From Paenibacillus oryzisoli (GTDB lineage Bacteria > Bacillota > Bacilli > Paenibacillales > NBRC-103111), in contig NZ_LYPB01000050.1 in NCBI RefSeq assembly GCF_001653565.1, forward strand, positions 248,001-312,000: DNA of 64,000 nucleotides. The letters run 5' to 3'. Each line of letters starts with the position of its first letter. Positions within the stretch are counted from its first letter, which is position 1. A program made the translations under genes and the position numbers. Shown in pieces: positions 28,221 to 36,549 of the stretch. Under the pieces are notes generated by a model. It had not been told where the DNA came from. It searched no databases and was given only the letters and a program-made list of their open reading frames with translations.

Positions 28221-29632
28221 AACTTCGTACTAAAATGTGGATTTCCGTCATTTCCAGCTACTTAGTAAGCCTGGTTGTATTCCTCATTCTCTTCAAATCT
28301 ATAGCAAATATTGCTAATAACGGATACTCCTTACATATTTTGGACAATATTGCACATTCCGTACTGGAATCCGCCCAGGAGCAGCAAGTATTCAGTAAGC
28401 ATGGAATTGAATCAGCTTTAACACCTTTTTCCAAGGAGCATCCGAAAATCCGCTTTGAATGGATCGCCTCTGATGGCACAGCGATATACGACTCTTCCGG
28501 CATAATGAAACATTATCAGTTTAAAGAACTGGCCGATCGTTTTCTCGACATGCGGTACACGCTATCGACCGACGGGGATCAGGTTACACTGGCCTATGCA
28601 GCAGAACAGAATGGGGAAACCTATTATTTACTAATGGGATTGCCTACTACTGCTTTAAAGCCGGGCCAAATGTATTTCTACATTCGTACCTTCGCAGTAC
28701 TTTTTATTTTTGCATTACCTTTATTGGTCGCACTTTTAATACCTTACTTACTGTCTTCATGGTATTTCTACTCTATTAATCGACGTATTCACAAGTTAAA
28801 TATGGCCTTGAATCAGGTTAACATCCAAAGTAATGATATGGAGCTCAAGGATAACTCAAAGGATGAAATTGGTCATCTCACTCGGCATTATAATGACATG
28901 ACTCGAAGGATACGGACGCAAGTCGCTCAAATTGAGCAATTGGAGAATAATCGCAAGCTTCTGCTGTCTAATTTGTCCCACGACCTGCGAACCCCTCTAA
29001 CCATGATGCTCGGCTATGCCGAGGTGATCCGAAACCGCCAATATAAAGATGAGAAGGAACTGCAGATCAGCGCTAAAATCATTCATCAGCGTTCCCTATA
29101 CATGGACAAATTGCTTGATCAAATACTGGACGTCTCGCGACAGGATGCCGATACGTTGGAGATCCAGGTTTCCACTCATAACTTGTCTGAGCTCATTCGA
29201 AAGATCGCCTCAGATTACCTTCTCGTCATAGATGAACACGAATTCATGCTAAAAGTGGAACTACCGGAAAATGAAGTGTATGCCGATATAGACCCATCGC
29301 TAATTGAGAGGATGATCCGCAACCTGCTCGATAATGCCATTCGTTATGGGAAAGATGGGCATTATCTCCACATCGAGTTGTTTGAAGAAGAGCAAGCTGT
29401 GTGCATCACGGTGAAGGACAGGGGCAAAGGAGTTTCTCTGGAAGAACAGGAACGTATCTTTGAACGATTCTATCGTATAGATCGGGGAAGAAAAGGTGAA
29501 GGCCTTGGCATTGGACTTTCTATCGTGAAGGAAATCACGGAAGCGCATCATGGGAGCGTTCAACTGACGAGTATTCCCTATGAGGAGACCGCGTTTCAAA
29601 TTAAGCTGCCGAAACGGGAAGAACCAAAATAA
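28217..29632 (+). CDS. Sensor histidine kinase (HAMP-HisKA-HATPase)
   Basis: 471 residues. Two membrane segments (residues about 9-30 and 158-183) frame an extracytoplasmic sensor of about 125 residues; then a HAMP linker, the phospho-acceptor motif SNLSHDLRTPLT (H255), N-box NLLDNAIRYG, G1 DRGKGVS and G2 GEGLGIGLSIV. The gene starts inside the end of the regulator gene (ATGA). The stop codon TAA lies in the first bases of the palindromic element at 29628, so that element abuts or created the present gene end. Confidence 0.9.
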   Translation: MKLRTKMWISVISSYLVSLVVFLILFKSIANIANNGYSLHILDNIAHSVLESAQEQQVFSKHGIESALTPFSKEHPKIRFEWIASDGTAIYDSSGIMKHYQFKELADRFLDMRYTLSTDGDQVTLAYAAEQNGETYYLLMGLPTTALKPGQMYFYIRTFAVLFIFALPLLVALLIPYLLSSWYFYSINRRIHKLNMALNQVNIQSNDMELKDNSKDEIGHLTRHYNDMTRRIRTQVAQIEQLENNRKLLLSNLSHDLRTPLTMMLGYAEVIRNRQYKDEKELQISAKIIHQRSLYMDKLLDQILDVSRQDADTLEIQVSTHNLSELIRKIASDYLLVIDEHEFMLKVELPENEVYADIDPSLIERMIRNLLDNAIRYGKDGHYLHIELFEEEQAVCITVKDRGKGVSLEEQERIFERFYRIDRGRKGEGLGIGLSIVKEITEAHHGSVQLTSIPYEETAFQIKLPKREEPK

Positions 29633-29691
29633 ACGGCTACGCTGTCCTTGGAGGACGGGAGCGTTTATCGAGAAATATAGCCAACTTATTA
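29628..29691. repeat. Palindromic element, copy 2
   Basis: TAAACGGCTA, CTGTCCTTGGAGGACGG and AGCGTTTATC form an imperfect palindrome, followed by an A/T tail AGAAATATAGCCAACTTATT that matches copy 1. It begins at the stop codon of the histidine kinase gene. Confidence 0.65.
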
Positions 29692-29708
29692 AGATAATGC
29701 CCCACAAT

Positions 29709-29755
29709 AAGAAACACCCAGTTAACCATCTGGTCAACTGGGTGTTTCTTATACT
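29709..29755. terminator. Bidirectional terminator
   Basis: Perfect 15-bp stem AAGAAACACCCAGTT / AACTGGGTGTTTCTT between the converging kinase and substrate-binding protein genes, T-rich on the plus side and A-rich on the other. Confidence 0.88.
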
Positions 29756-29799
29756 TTACTGCCCATGGTTAGAAAATTAAGTAGATGTAACGAGCCTTC

Positions 29800-30825
29800 T
29801 TATTTTCCAGCCTTCACTTCGGCCAGCAATGAGAGGTCCACGAACTTGCTCAAGTCCAGCTCCTCCGGCTTTATGCCTTTGATGTATCTCGCGTCGATGG
29901 ACACTTTCGCCATCTCTTCCATCACTTTGACTTCAACGTCAGTGGTCAATTTGAGGCGGCTGAGCGATGCTTTAATCAAGCTTTTATCCATGCCTTTACC
30001 GCTGTATTGTTTCAGCTGGTTGTTAATTAGATCATAGGCTTGGTCAGGGCTGTTCTGAATGAAAGCAATCCCGTCCAGATTAGCTTTGATCGCGCCCTTC
30101 ACAATCTCGCGATGCTTGGCGATAAAGACGTCACTCGCAACCATAATCACAGTTGGATAGTCGCCATTGTTTGGCGGGATCGCCTGCCAATCGGCAACGA
30201 CTTTACCGAGCCCAGCCTTCTCAATCTGGGGGCCCCAAGGTTCTGGAACCAACGCAGCATCGATTTCTTTCTGGCGGAAAGAGATCAGCGTATCCGCCGG
30301 TGAGCGAACAATGAGATGCGCGTTTTCCTTGCCTCTGCCAAGCCCAATGCCTGCTTGCCCAAGCAGCAAACGCAGTGAAATTTCGTTCGTATTCCCCTTG
30401 GCTGGGATCGCGATGGTTTTATCTCGTAAATCTGCGGTCGTCTGGATACCTGAGTCCGATCTCGCTACCAGCACGGCACCGCCGTTGTTAGACCCAGAGA
30501 CTACTCGGAAATTACCGCTTTTCAGAAAAAAGGTGGTCGCAGGTCCTGGCCCTACGAATCCAACGTCGATATCCCCCGTCGCCATCGCGATGGACAGATC
30601 GGAACCGTTATCGAAAGGTGTCACTTCGATTTTCACTTCGTCGCCCCATTCGCGGGCAAAGTAACCTTTTTCCAGCGCGATGTACGCTGCGGCATGGGTC
30701 ACATTTTTGAACACACCGACTCGAACGACTTGTGGCTTGCCTGTTGCTGTCAGCTTCTCGTCACAGGCGCTCAGGAGAGTCATAGTGAAGAGTAGTAGCA
30801 GAAGTACTTTGACGCACTTTGTCAT
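29800..30825 (-). CDS. SsuA/NMT1-like ABC substrate-binding lipoprotein
   Basis: 341 residues. The signal peptide ends in lipobox LLSAC, then a type II periplasmic-binding fold of the NMT1/SsuA group: RVGVFKNVTHAAAYIALEKGYF, GDIDVGFVGPGPATTF, IAIPAKGNTNEISLRLLL, and EIDAALVPEPWG. Relatives carry sulfonates, taurine, nitrate or thiamine precursors; the exact substrate cannot be told. The ATG at 30825 has GGGGAG eight bases upstream, better than the GTG at 30834. It is the last gene of an ATPase-permease-binding protein operon and is followed by a terminator. Confidence 0.87.
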   Translation of the reverse strand: MTKCVKVLLLLLFTMTLLSACDEKLTATGKPQVVRVGVFKNVTHAAAYIALEKGYFAREWGDEVKIEVTPFDNGSDLSIAMATGDIDVGFVGPGPATTFFLKSGNFRVVSGSNNGGAVLVARSDSGIQTTADLRDKTIAIPAKGNTNEISLRLLLGQAGIGLGRGKENAHLIVRSPADTLISFRQKEIDAALVPEPWGPQIEKAGLGKVVADWQAIPPNNGDYPTVIMVASDVFIAKHREIVKGAIKANLDGIAFIQNSPDQAYDLINNQLKQYSGKGMDKSLIKASLSRLKLTTDVEVKVMEEMAKVSIDARYIKGIKPEELDLSKFVDLSLLAEVKAGK

Positions 30826-30838
30826 GACGCCCACTCCC

Positions 30839-31603
30839 CTACGACTTGGAGCCAGCGAGGCCGTAGCGCTCTAGCACTTTATCTTCTAGTTTTTTGAAAC
30901 AGAAATGATCTGAAACTGTGCCTAGGACAGCGATAATAATAACGATACAGAGCATGAGCGAGGTGTCACCGAGATTCCGTCCATCCTGCAAAAGTTGCCC
31001 TAACCCCGCCCCTTTCGCAATCAACTCACCTGCAACGAGTGCCCGCCAAGCGAATGCCCATGCTGTACGTACACCGTTGATCAAATGAGGAAAGGAAGCT
31101 GGAATCATCACCTGTAGAAATAGGTTAAAGCCATTGCCCGTCCCCATCGTCTGAGCGGCGCGCAAATAAATCGGCGGAATATTCTTAATTCCTGTACGGC
31201 TGGCTAAGGCCATCGTCCATGTAGCCCCGAGTGTCGTGATGAAAATAACGGAGGTTTCGTTAAGACCGAACCAAATAATAGCAAAAGGCAACCAAGCAAT
31301 ACTCGGAATTGTCTGCAAAGAAACGACTAGGAAACCTAACGTGTCATCGAGCCAACGATATCTAGCGAATAGAAACCCTAACGTCGTTCCAATGACGAGT
31401 GACAAAGCAAAGGAAATGAGGAGTCGCAGCATACTCGCACCCGCTGCTTGCAGCAGCTCGCCGTGTACGATACCATCGTAGAAAGCTTGCAACGTCTGGG
31501 AAACCGAAGGAAATTTCCAGCCCCAGTCGAAAATTCTATATCCCGCCTCCCAAGCTATCAGAAGCAGTACCAGAAAAATCGTTCTTCTTAATGCTGTACT
31601 CAT
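30839..31603 (-). CDS. SsuC-like ABC importer permease
   Basis: 254 residues with six membrane segments and the EAA-type cytoplasmic loop (LRAAQTMGTGNGFNLFLQVMIPAS), as in SsuC/TauC. It forms the channel for the binding protein downstream. The ATG at 31603 has AGAGGAG eight bases upstream and lies inside the end of the ATPase gene, an overlap of 68 bases in another frame. Confidence 0.9.
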   Translation of the reverse strand: MSTALRRTIFLVLLLIAWEAGYRIFDWGWKFPSVSQTLQAFYDGIVHGELLQAAGASMLRLLISFALSLVIGTTLGFLFARYRWLDDTLGFLVVSLQTIPSIAWLPFAIIWFGLNETSVIFITTLGATWTMALASRTGIKNIPPIYLRAAQTMGTGNGFNLFLQVMIPASFPHLINGVRTAWAFAWRALVAGELIAKGAGLGQLLQDGRNLGDTSLMLCIVIIIAVLGTVSDHFCFKKLEDKVLERYGLAGSKS

Positions 31604-32375
31604 CGCCAGTCTCCTCTCTCACAACTTTCTCCAGCTCATCCGCCAGTGCGTCCATAATCAACGCTTCCATATGATGGAGCACGGAATCTGCGCTATCGCG
31701 AGGTCTCGCTGCTTTGACAGTGAACTCCTTCTTGATCGTGCCGGGACGTGTAGACATCACCAGAACCCGATCCGACAGGATGACCGCTTCGCGAATATTG
31801 TGGGTAATGAAGAGAATCGTTTTGCGCGTACGCATCCATATTTCTTCCAATTCTTTATGCAAAATAAGGCGTGTCTGCTCATCGAGTGCCGCGAAAGGCT
31901 CGTCCATCAGCAGTATTTCCGGATCCATCGCGAGCGCTCTGGCAATCGCTGCACGCTGCTTCATCCCGCCTGAGAGTTCATGCGGATACCTATCCGCGAA
32001 GCGGCTTAGATGCACGGCTTTGATCTGCTCCATAGCCATTTCATGGCGCTCTTTCTTGGCTATTCCCTTCTGCTTCAGGCCGAAGGCCACATTGTCGAGA
32101 ACCGTCAGCCACGGGAACAACCCATGCTCCTGAAAAACAACGACGCGATCCGCGCCAGCGCCTGTTACCTTTTTCCCATTGACTTGAATACTGCCTTCAG
32201 ACTGTGAATCAAACCCTGCCACAAGATTCAGAACCGTCGATTTCCCACAGCCTGATGGACCTAGCAGCGAGACGAACTCCCCTTTATTTATCGTCAATGT
32301 GATATCATCCAACGCTTTATAGCTGCCGCCGATGCGCTGAACAAACGTTTTGCTGACTCCCTTAATCTCGATCAA
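31536..32375 (-). CDS. SsuB/TauB-like ABC importer ATPase
   Basis: 279 residues. Walker A GPSGCGKS, Q-loop VVFQEHGLFPW, signature LSGGMKQR, Walker B ILLMDEPFAALD and switch FITHNIREA are complete. The end (EYSIKKNDFSGTASDSLGGGI) runs past the usual family length and overlaps the permease gene by 68 bases, which looks like a read-on after loss of an earlier stop codon. The first gene of the importer operon; a palindromic element lies about 32-75 bases upstream of its start. Confidence 0.9.
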   Translation of the reverse strand: MIEIKGVSKTFVQRIGGSYKALDDITLTINKGEFVSLLGPSGCGKSTVLNLVAGFDSQSEGSIQVNGKKVTGAGADRVVVFQEHGLFPWLTVLDNVAFGLKQKGIAKKERHEMAMEQIKAVHLSRFADRYPHELSGGMKQRAAIARALAMDPEILLMDEPFAALDEQTRLILHKELEEIWMRTRKTILFITHNIREAVILSDRVLVMSTRPGTIKKEFTVKAARPRDSADSVLHHMEALIMDALADELEKVVREETGDEYSIKKNDFSGTASDSLGGGI

Positions 32376-32406
32376 GCTCTCTCATCCCCTACGTTGTCGC
32401 ACCCAG

Positions 32407-32450
32407 GATAAACGAATCCGTTGTCCTTTAAGGACAAGCGCGTTTACCAA
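32407..32450. repeat. Palindromic element, copy 3
   Basis: ATAAACGAATCCG, TTGTCCTTTAAGGACAA and GCGCGTTTACC. The inner TTGTCCTT / AAGGACAA arms are the most regular of the three copies. The A/T tail of copies 1 and 2 is absent. It lies between the importer ATPase gene and the end of the DUF445 gene; a second small hairpin (TAGAT, AAGTAT / ATACTT, ATCTA) follows at about 32452-32497. Confidence 0.6.
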
Positions 32451-32495
32451 GGTAGATGCGAAGCAAAAGTATAAACCATATACTTTCAAATCTAC

Positions 32496-33749
32496 TTAGA
32501 ATAACATTTTTAAGCCTGCCAAGCCTAACCCGATGATGAATCCACAAATGGCACCATTCACTCGAATCCACTGCAGATCGCTGCCGATCTTCTCTTCCAT
32601 GAGCACCGTCAACTTCTCGTTGTCGAGTTTGTCTAAGTTCTCTTTCACCAGTTGGCCGATTTTACTGTGGTTTTGTTCTACATAGGAGGCGATCTGCTCT
32701 TGAATCCAGTTCTCGCCGCGATGCAGCATATCCGGGTTTTCACGGATGGATAGGAGCATTTTGCGTATGATCGGCACTACATGCCCAGGAACAAAGTCGG
32801 GCTCGTCGATGAAAGCTTCGGCTTTTTCTTTGAGTTTAGTGAGTAAATGCGCTAGCTTCTCATCGAGATCGAACAGCTCAGGAAGCTTGGCTTTTAGTTT
32901 TTCTAGTTCAGCTAGCAACTGTGGATTACGTTCTAACTTGTGCAGTTCGCTACGGATAAACGTGAGTACAGATTCTCGGCGCGGATGGTTTTTCGTACGC
33001 ATTTGTTCGATGTAGGAGAGTACGAAATTCTGGATAATACCACCGATTTTCTCCTCGTTCACCATCCCGATAAAGGCATTCACAGCAAACGCCATAAAGC
33101 CATTGGACTGTAAGCCTTCAAACGCCTTGATCGCCATCGCGCCTAACTGATCACGTGTATCCGCTTTGATCGCCCAAGCAGCCACTTTGTCTAGGACAAA
33201 ATCGAATGTCTTGCCGTCGTATCCGCCATCTTGGATGCTGTCCACGAGGGTGCGTACAAGTCGGCTTGCATCTACATCTTGGATCGCTTTATGAATTTCC
33301 TCTGCTAAGAGAGGGGTTAATTTCTCTAAGTCAATTGCTTGAAGCGCTTGCTTAGCGAGCGTAGTGAGCCCTTTGTGCAGGGACGCATTGTCCAATTGCT
33401 TGTCTGCCAGTTCTAGACCGCGCTCCAAGAACTGGATTTGCTGCAGGCGAGCACGAATCGTTTCTTTGGAGAGCAGCTCATTCTGCACGGTAGATACGAG
33501 CGCCTTCGTAATCTTCTCCCGATTGTTCGGCAGCAGCGCCGTGTGCGGGATGGGAATGCCCAGCGGGTGGCGGAACAAGGCGCTGACTGCGAACCAGTCG
33601 GCCAGACCGCCGACGACCCCTGCTTCGAAGCCGCCTTGCAGGAACGTGCCCCATACGGTATCAGATACTGGGATCGTGGCCAGAAAGCCCGCGCCCATAA
33701 CACCAAGTGAAACCGTTGCTATATACTTTGCTTCTTTTTTCATCGTCAT
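32496..33749 (-). CDS. DUF445-family membrane protein (YheB-like)
   Basis: 417 residues. It starts with a membrane region (YIATVSLGVMGAGFLATIPV and GGFEAGVVGGLADWFAVSALFRHPLG), where GGLADWFAV is the DUF445 hallmark, continues with a long helical coiled-coil region rich in K, E and L, and ends with a second membrane segment (NGAICGFIIGLGLAGLKMLF). The function of the family is unknown; membrane-contact or stress roles have been suggested. The ATG at 33749 has GAGGAAAGAG just upstream; the longest frame to 33956 adds unsupported residues from the intergenic region. Confidence 0.82.
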   Translation of the reverse strand: MTMKKEAKYIATVSLGVMGAGFLATIPVSDTVWGTFLQGGFEAGVVGGLADWFAVSALFRHPLGIPIPHTALLPNNREKITKALVSTVQNELLSKETIRARLQQIQFLERGLELADKQLDNASLHKGLTTLAKQALQAIDLEKLTPLLAEEIHKAIQDVDASRLVRTLVDSIQDGGYDGKTFDFVLDKVAAWAIKADTRDQLGAMAIKAFEGLQSNGFMAFAVNAFIGMVNEEKIGGIIQNFVLSYIEQMRTKNHPRRESVLTFIRSELHKLERNPQLLAELEKLKAKLPELFDLDEKLAHLLTKLKEKAEAFIDEPDFVPGHVVPIIRKMLLSIRENPDMLHRGENWIQEQIASYVEQNHSKIGQLVKENLDKLDNEKLTVLMEEKIGSDLQWIRVNGAICGFIIGLGLAGLKMLF

Positions 33750-34112
33750 AACATCTCTTTCCTCGTGAGGTTGATGAATCATTCTTATTATTTTATCACA
33801 TTTTGGAAAGAAACGTGGTAGCGGGGTTGGAAGGGGGGGGAATTGAGCACAGACTGCCACTTGTTTGAGGAGAACATACTCGTCGATGACGCAATGTTGC
33901 GCGTTGCGTAGCAGATTAGACCGAAAACAACCGTGAGCAGTAGTAGACAGAGACAACTGTTGCTTTACCGCCTTTTCGCTGCCGTTACTCCCCCCACATG
34001 TGTTGCATTTGTTTCAAACAAATTCATCTTACTTCCATGCTAGCAATACATTGCGCTATCACAGATGGTGAACCGTTGGTTTACTTCACATCCTACACTC
34101 CCTTGTACGAAA

Positions 34113-34297
34113 TAACTGGATTTTATGTAGGTAATCTTGTGTATTTTCGCTCATTTTGGCATTTAAATGGAAAATATACAGGTAATTTCGCCAGTTTTCC
34201 TCATTTCCTTCTGATTGGTTCGGATTAGCTGTAGGAAATCCAGTTAATTGTCGTAGATGGGAGAATGTGCCAAGAATAACTGGATAAAATCCATCTA
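34113..34297. repeat. Four-unit 21-bp palindrome array, copy C
   Basis: Units at 34113-34133, 34164-34184, 34226-34246 and 34277-34297; centre spacing 51, 62 and 51 bp. The reverse complement of the fourth unit matches the first unit of copy A at 19 of 21 positions, so copies A and C may lie in opposite orientation. Confidence 0.85.
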
Positions 34298-34385
34298 TTT
34301 GCCAATTGGGTGATTGGGTTGGCGTGAGATGAGTGGCGGGTGGTGAGTAGTGTGAGTGAGTGGTAGGTGGTGGTGAAGGGTGAGC

Positions 34386-34424
34386 GGTGAGAGTGCGTGG
34401 TGAGAGTGCGTGGTGAGAGTGCGT
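34386..34424. repeat. 13-bp tandem repeat, three copies
   Basis: GGTGAGAGTGCGT three times in a row within a GT-rich stretch; probably a slippage product and possibly variable between strains. Confidence 0.8.
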
Positions 34425-34576
34425 GGTGATGGAGTGCTGGGTGATGATGTAGGCTGATGAAGTAATGAGTGTTGGAGTACTGGGATGAGTGACGAATGGT
34501 GGAGTAGTGAGTGACAAGTTAAAGGAGAGCAGACAAATGACGCCCCCTATCCAGTACATCGTATAAAAAAATAACA

Positions 34577-34602
34577 AAAAAGGGAGCCATCCTCGGCTCC
34601 CA
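34577..34602 (-). terminator. Terminator of the TrmB-HD operon
   Basis: On the minus strand GGGAGCC-GAGGAT-GGCTCCC is followed by TTTTTTG, just past the HD hydrolase stop codon. Confidence 0.88.
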
Positions 34603-34614
34603 CTAAATGCATTC

Positions 34615-35265
34615 TTAACGCTCGCCTTCCCACTCTGCATAGAACTGCCCCAGATATAGCTCCATGAAGCGATGCCGCTCCTCCGCGAGCTGCCTCGCGT
34701 AGGCCGTATTCATAAGCTCCTTCAGCTTGAGGAGCTTCTCGTAAAAGTGATTAATCGCGGTGTCATTGCCCCCGCGATACTCCGCCTCCGTCATGTGCTC
34801 GCGCGCGATGACGGAAGGATCATGAATCGGGCGGCCCTTCCAGCCCGAGTAGGCAAACACGCGCGAGATGCCCACCGCGCCAATGGCATCCAACCGGTCG
34901 GCATCCTGCACGACCTGGCCTTCAAGCGTGCGCATCGGCGGCCGCGCGCCGCCTTTGTAAGACATCGTGCTGATAATCTCCAGCACGTGTTCGACCTGCG
35001 CCGCCGGCGTGCCGCTGGCGGCGAGCCAAGCCTCCAGCTCGCGCTGCGCCGCAGCTGGATCGGCGTTAAGCTTCTCGTCGACGACGTCGTGAAGCAACGC
35101 CGCAAGCTCGCACACGAAGCTGTCAGCGCCCTCTTGGGCGGCAATGCGCTTCGTCGTCTGCACCACGCGATAAATATGCCACCAATCGTGGCCGCTACTA
35201 TCGCGCTCTAGCTTTTCCTTCACGAGCGTCTCCGCCGCGAGTAAGATCCGTTCTTGTTCCATCAT
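34615..35265 (-). CDS. HD-domain hydrolase (YedJ-like)
   Basis: 216 residues. The HD site is complete: H in SGHDWWHIYRVV, HD in ALLHDVVDEKL, and D in VVQDADRLDAIGAVG. This is the single-domain YedJ/YpgQ-type phosphohydrolase, for which pyrophosphatase activity on nucleotides has been reported in some members. The start overlaps the end of the TrmB-type regulator gene (ATGATGG over TGA), so both are translated from one message. G+C content looks higher here than in the neighbours. Confidence 0.8.
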   Translation of the reverse strand: MMEQERILLAAETLVKEKLERDSSGHDWWHIYRVVQTTKRIAAQEGADSFVCELAALLHDVVDEKLNADPAAAQRELEAWLAASGTPAAQVEHVLEIISTMSYKGGARPPMRTLEGQVVQDADRLDAIGAVGISRVFAYSGWKGRPIHDPSVIAREHMTEAEYRGGNDTAINHFYEKLLKLKELMNTAYARQLAEERHRFMELYLGQFYAEWEGER

Positions 35266-36374
35266 TTCTTCTTCTTCCTCTTCCCTTGTCCTGACTTTCC
35301 TTCTTCCAGCTTCCCCTGTCCTGACTTACCCTCTTCCAGCTTCCCCTGTCCTGACTTACCCTCTTCCAGCTTCCCCTGCCCTGACCTACCTTCTTCCAGC
35401 TTCCCTTGTCCAGACCTATTTTCATCTAGCTTCCCCTGTCCAAGCTTATCCTCTTTCGCACTCTCGTCACTCAGAATATCCCCACCAGATACTCCCTCAT
35501 CAAGACTTCCGAGTTCTCCCGCGATCTCATTCCCCGCATGTAGCTTAAGCACAGCCACTCTACCCTCATCCGTTTTCTTCGGTTCAGGTACCTTCCCATC
35601 GATCTGTTTCTGTATGATTTTCTTGAAATTTTTACCGTATTTATCTTCAAGCTTCGTTCCCATATCCTGCTGAAGCTCCTGCAACACGACACTGCTGCAA
35701 AAATGATTATACAACAACTCCACCATCGCTGGATGCTCGGTGATCATCGCCACTGTGGGATCTTCGACGCCGCGCGTGCCAATAATCGCCAACTTGCGAT
35801 CAATCAGGATCGCGAACTTCCGCCCCTGCTGCCCCTTCAACCCATCTCCCCGTTTACGAGCAAATGGGTAGAAACCTGCTCCCGAATCGCGTGTCGGCAT
35901 GACGATGACTCGTACGCCATGCGCTGACACCTCGCGTATATCATCTCTCAGCAGCTTCGCTTCTTCTGGGGACAGATCACAAAACGCTTCCTCTTTCGCT
36001 TTCCTCAGCTCCGAGCGAATACGCTCCATTACCTTGATTTCACCTTCCAAGCTAAAGTACTCAGACATATGCGTCTCTTGTTTAGGCAGATGCTCTTTCA
36101 CATAGCGGATGGAGGCTTGCAGCTCCGCTTCCATTCGCTCGCCGATTTCCTCAATCGGCACGCTTTGATAGACGGTCGGTTCACCATGACTCGTAAGCAC
36201 GGCGCCTTTCTCTGCAAGCTTTTGTAGAGCTGCATATACGTTCGAACGCGATACGCCAAGCCCCTTAGCGATTTCATAGCCAGTTTGCGTGCCACTTACT
36301 GCTAATACGTGCAGACACTTAGCCTCCAGATCCGTGAAGCCAAGGTTTTTCAAATGCTGTAGAACATTCTCCAT
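35262..36374 (-). CDS. TrmB-family transcription regulator with decapeptide-repeat tail
   Basis: 370 residues. The N-terminal winged helix matches TrmB (LKNLGFTDLEAKCLHVLAVSG and YEIAKGLGVSRSNVYAALQKL). The middle is the TrmB regulatory domain of the phospholipase-D-like type (SEYFSLEG, VIVMPTRDSGAGF, KFAILIDRKLAIIGTRG). The last 60 residues are tandem decapeptides (GQGKLEEGKS) ending in KRKKKK, which is not part of the usual family and is highly charged. GAGGAG lies before the ATG. TrmB proteins commonly control sugar or redox genes; here the co-transcribed gene encodes an HD hydrolase. Confidence 0.8.
   Translation of the reverse strand: MENVLQHLKNLGFTDLEAKCLHVLAVSGTQTGYEIAKGLGVSRSNVYAALQKLAEKGAVLTSHGEPTVYQSVPIEEIGERMEAELQASIRYVKEHLPKQETHMSEYFSLEGEIKVMERIRSELRKAKEEAFCDLSPEEAKLLRDDIREVSAHGVRVIVMPTRDSGAGFYPFARKRGDGLKGQQGRKFAILIDRKLAIIGTRGVEDPTVAMITEHPAMVELLYNHFCSSVVLQELQQDMGTKLEDKYGKNFKKIIQKQIDGKVPEPKKTDEGRVAVLKLHAGNEIAGELGSLDEGVSGGDILSDESAKEDKLGQGKLDENRSGQGKLEEGRSGQGKLEEGKSGQGKLEEGKSGQGKLEEGKSGQGKRKKKK
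35281..35460 (-). repeat. 30-bp tandem repeat, six units, in coding frame
   Basis: Units start at 35281, 35311, 35341, 35371, 35401 and 35431 with exact 30-bp register, each reading TTCCCCTGTCCTGACTTACC plus CTCTTCCAGC with small changes. It encodes the decapeptide tail of the TrmB-family protein. Copy-number change would keep the frame. Confidence 0.9.
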
Positions 36375-36461
36375 GGCGCATCTCCTCTCAATATCCCTAT
36401 TGTAGCATGATCATAAGCATAGTCGTATCGTTTCACAGTACGTTACCCCCAAAATTTTATA

Positions 36462-36491
36462 TTGACAATGATAATCATTATCAACTAATAT
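36462..36491 (+). promoter_or_regulatory. Fur box over a sigma-A promoter
   Basis: GACAATGATAATCATTATC at 36464-36482 matches the 19-bp Fur consensus at all but one position. It overlaps a -35 box TTGACA (36462-36467), with TAATAT 18 bases further on as -10. Binding of Fur with iron would block this promoter, which reads into the flavodoxin gene. Confidence 0.85.
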
Positions 36492-36549
36492 AATGGAAGT
36501 TAATAGGCAGCTTTTTTGTAACCTTTATATAACCTATAGGAGGTCCACT

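Larger units (their letters stand above)
33750..34614. other. 865-bp intergenic region
   Basis: Between two minus-strand genes. 33750-34112 shows no gene or structure that I can support. Then come palindrome array C (34113-34297), a GT-rich stretch with a 13-bp triple repeat (34386-34424), and the terminator at 34577-34602. A 184-codon open frame on the minus strand across this region has low-complexity His/Thr/Pro/Ser sequence and no ribosome site; it is not a gene. Confidence 0.6.

Noticed and set aside
34086-34640. 184-codon open frame on the minus strand
   Set aside because: It crosses array C and GT-rich repeats, is low-complexity (His, Thr, Pro, Ser), has no ribosome site and overlaps the terminator of the real operon.
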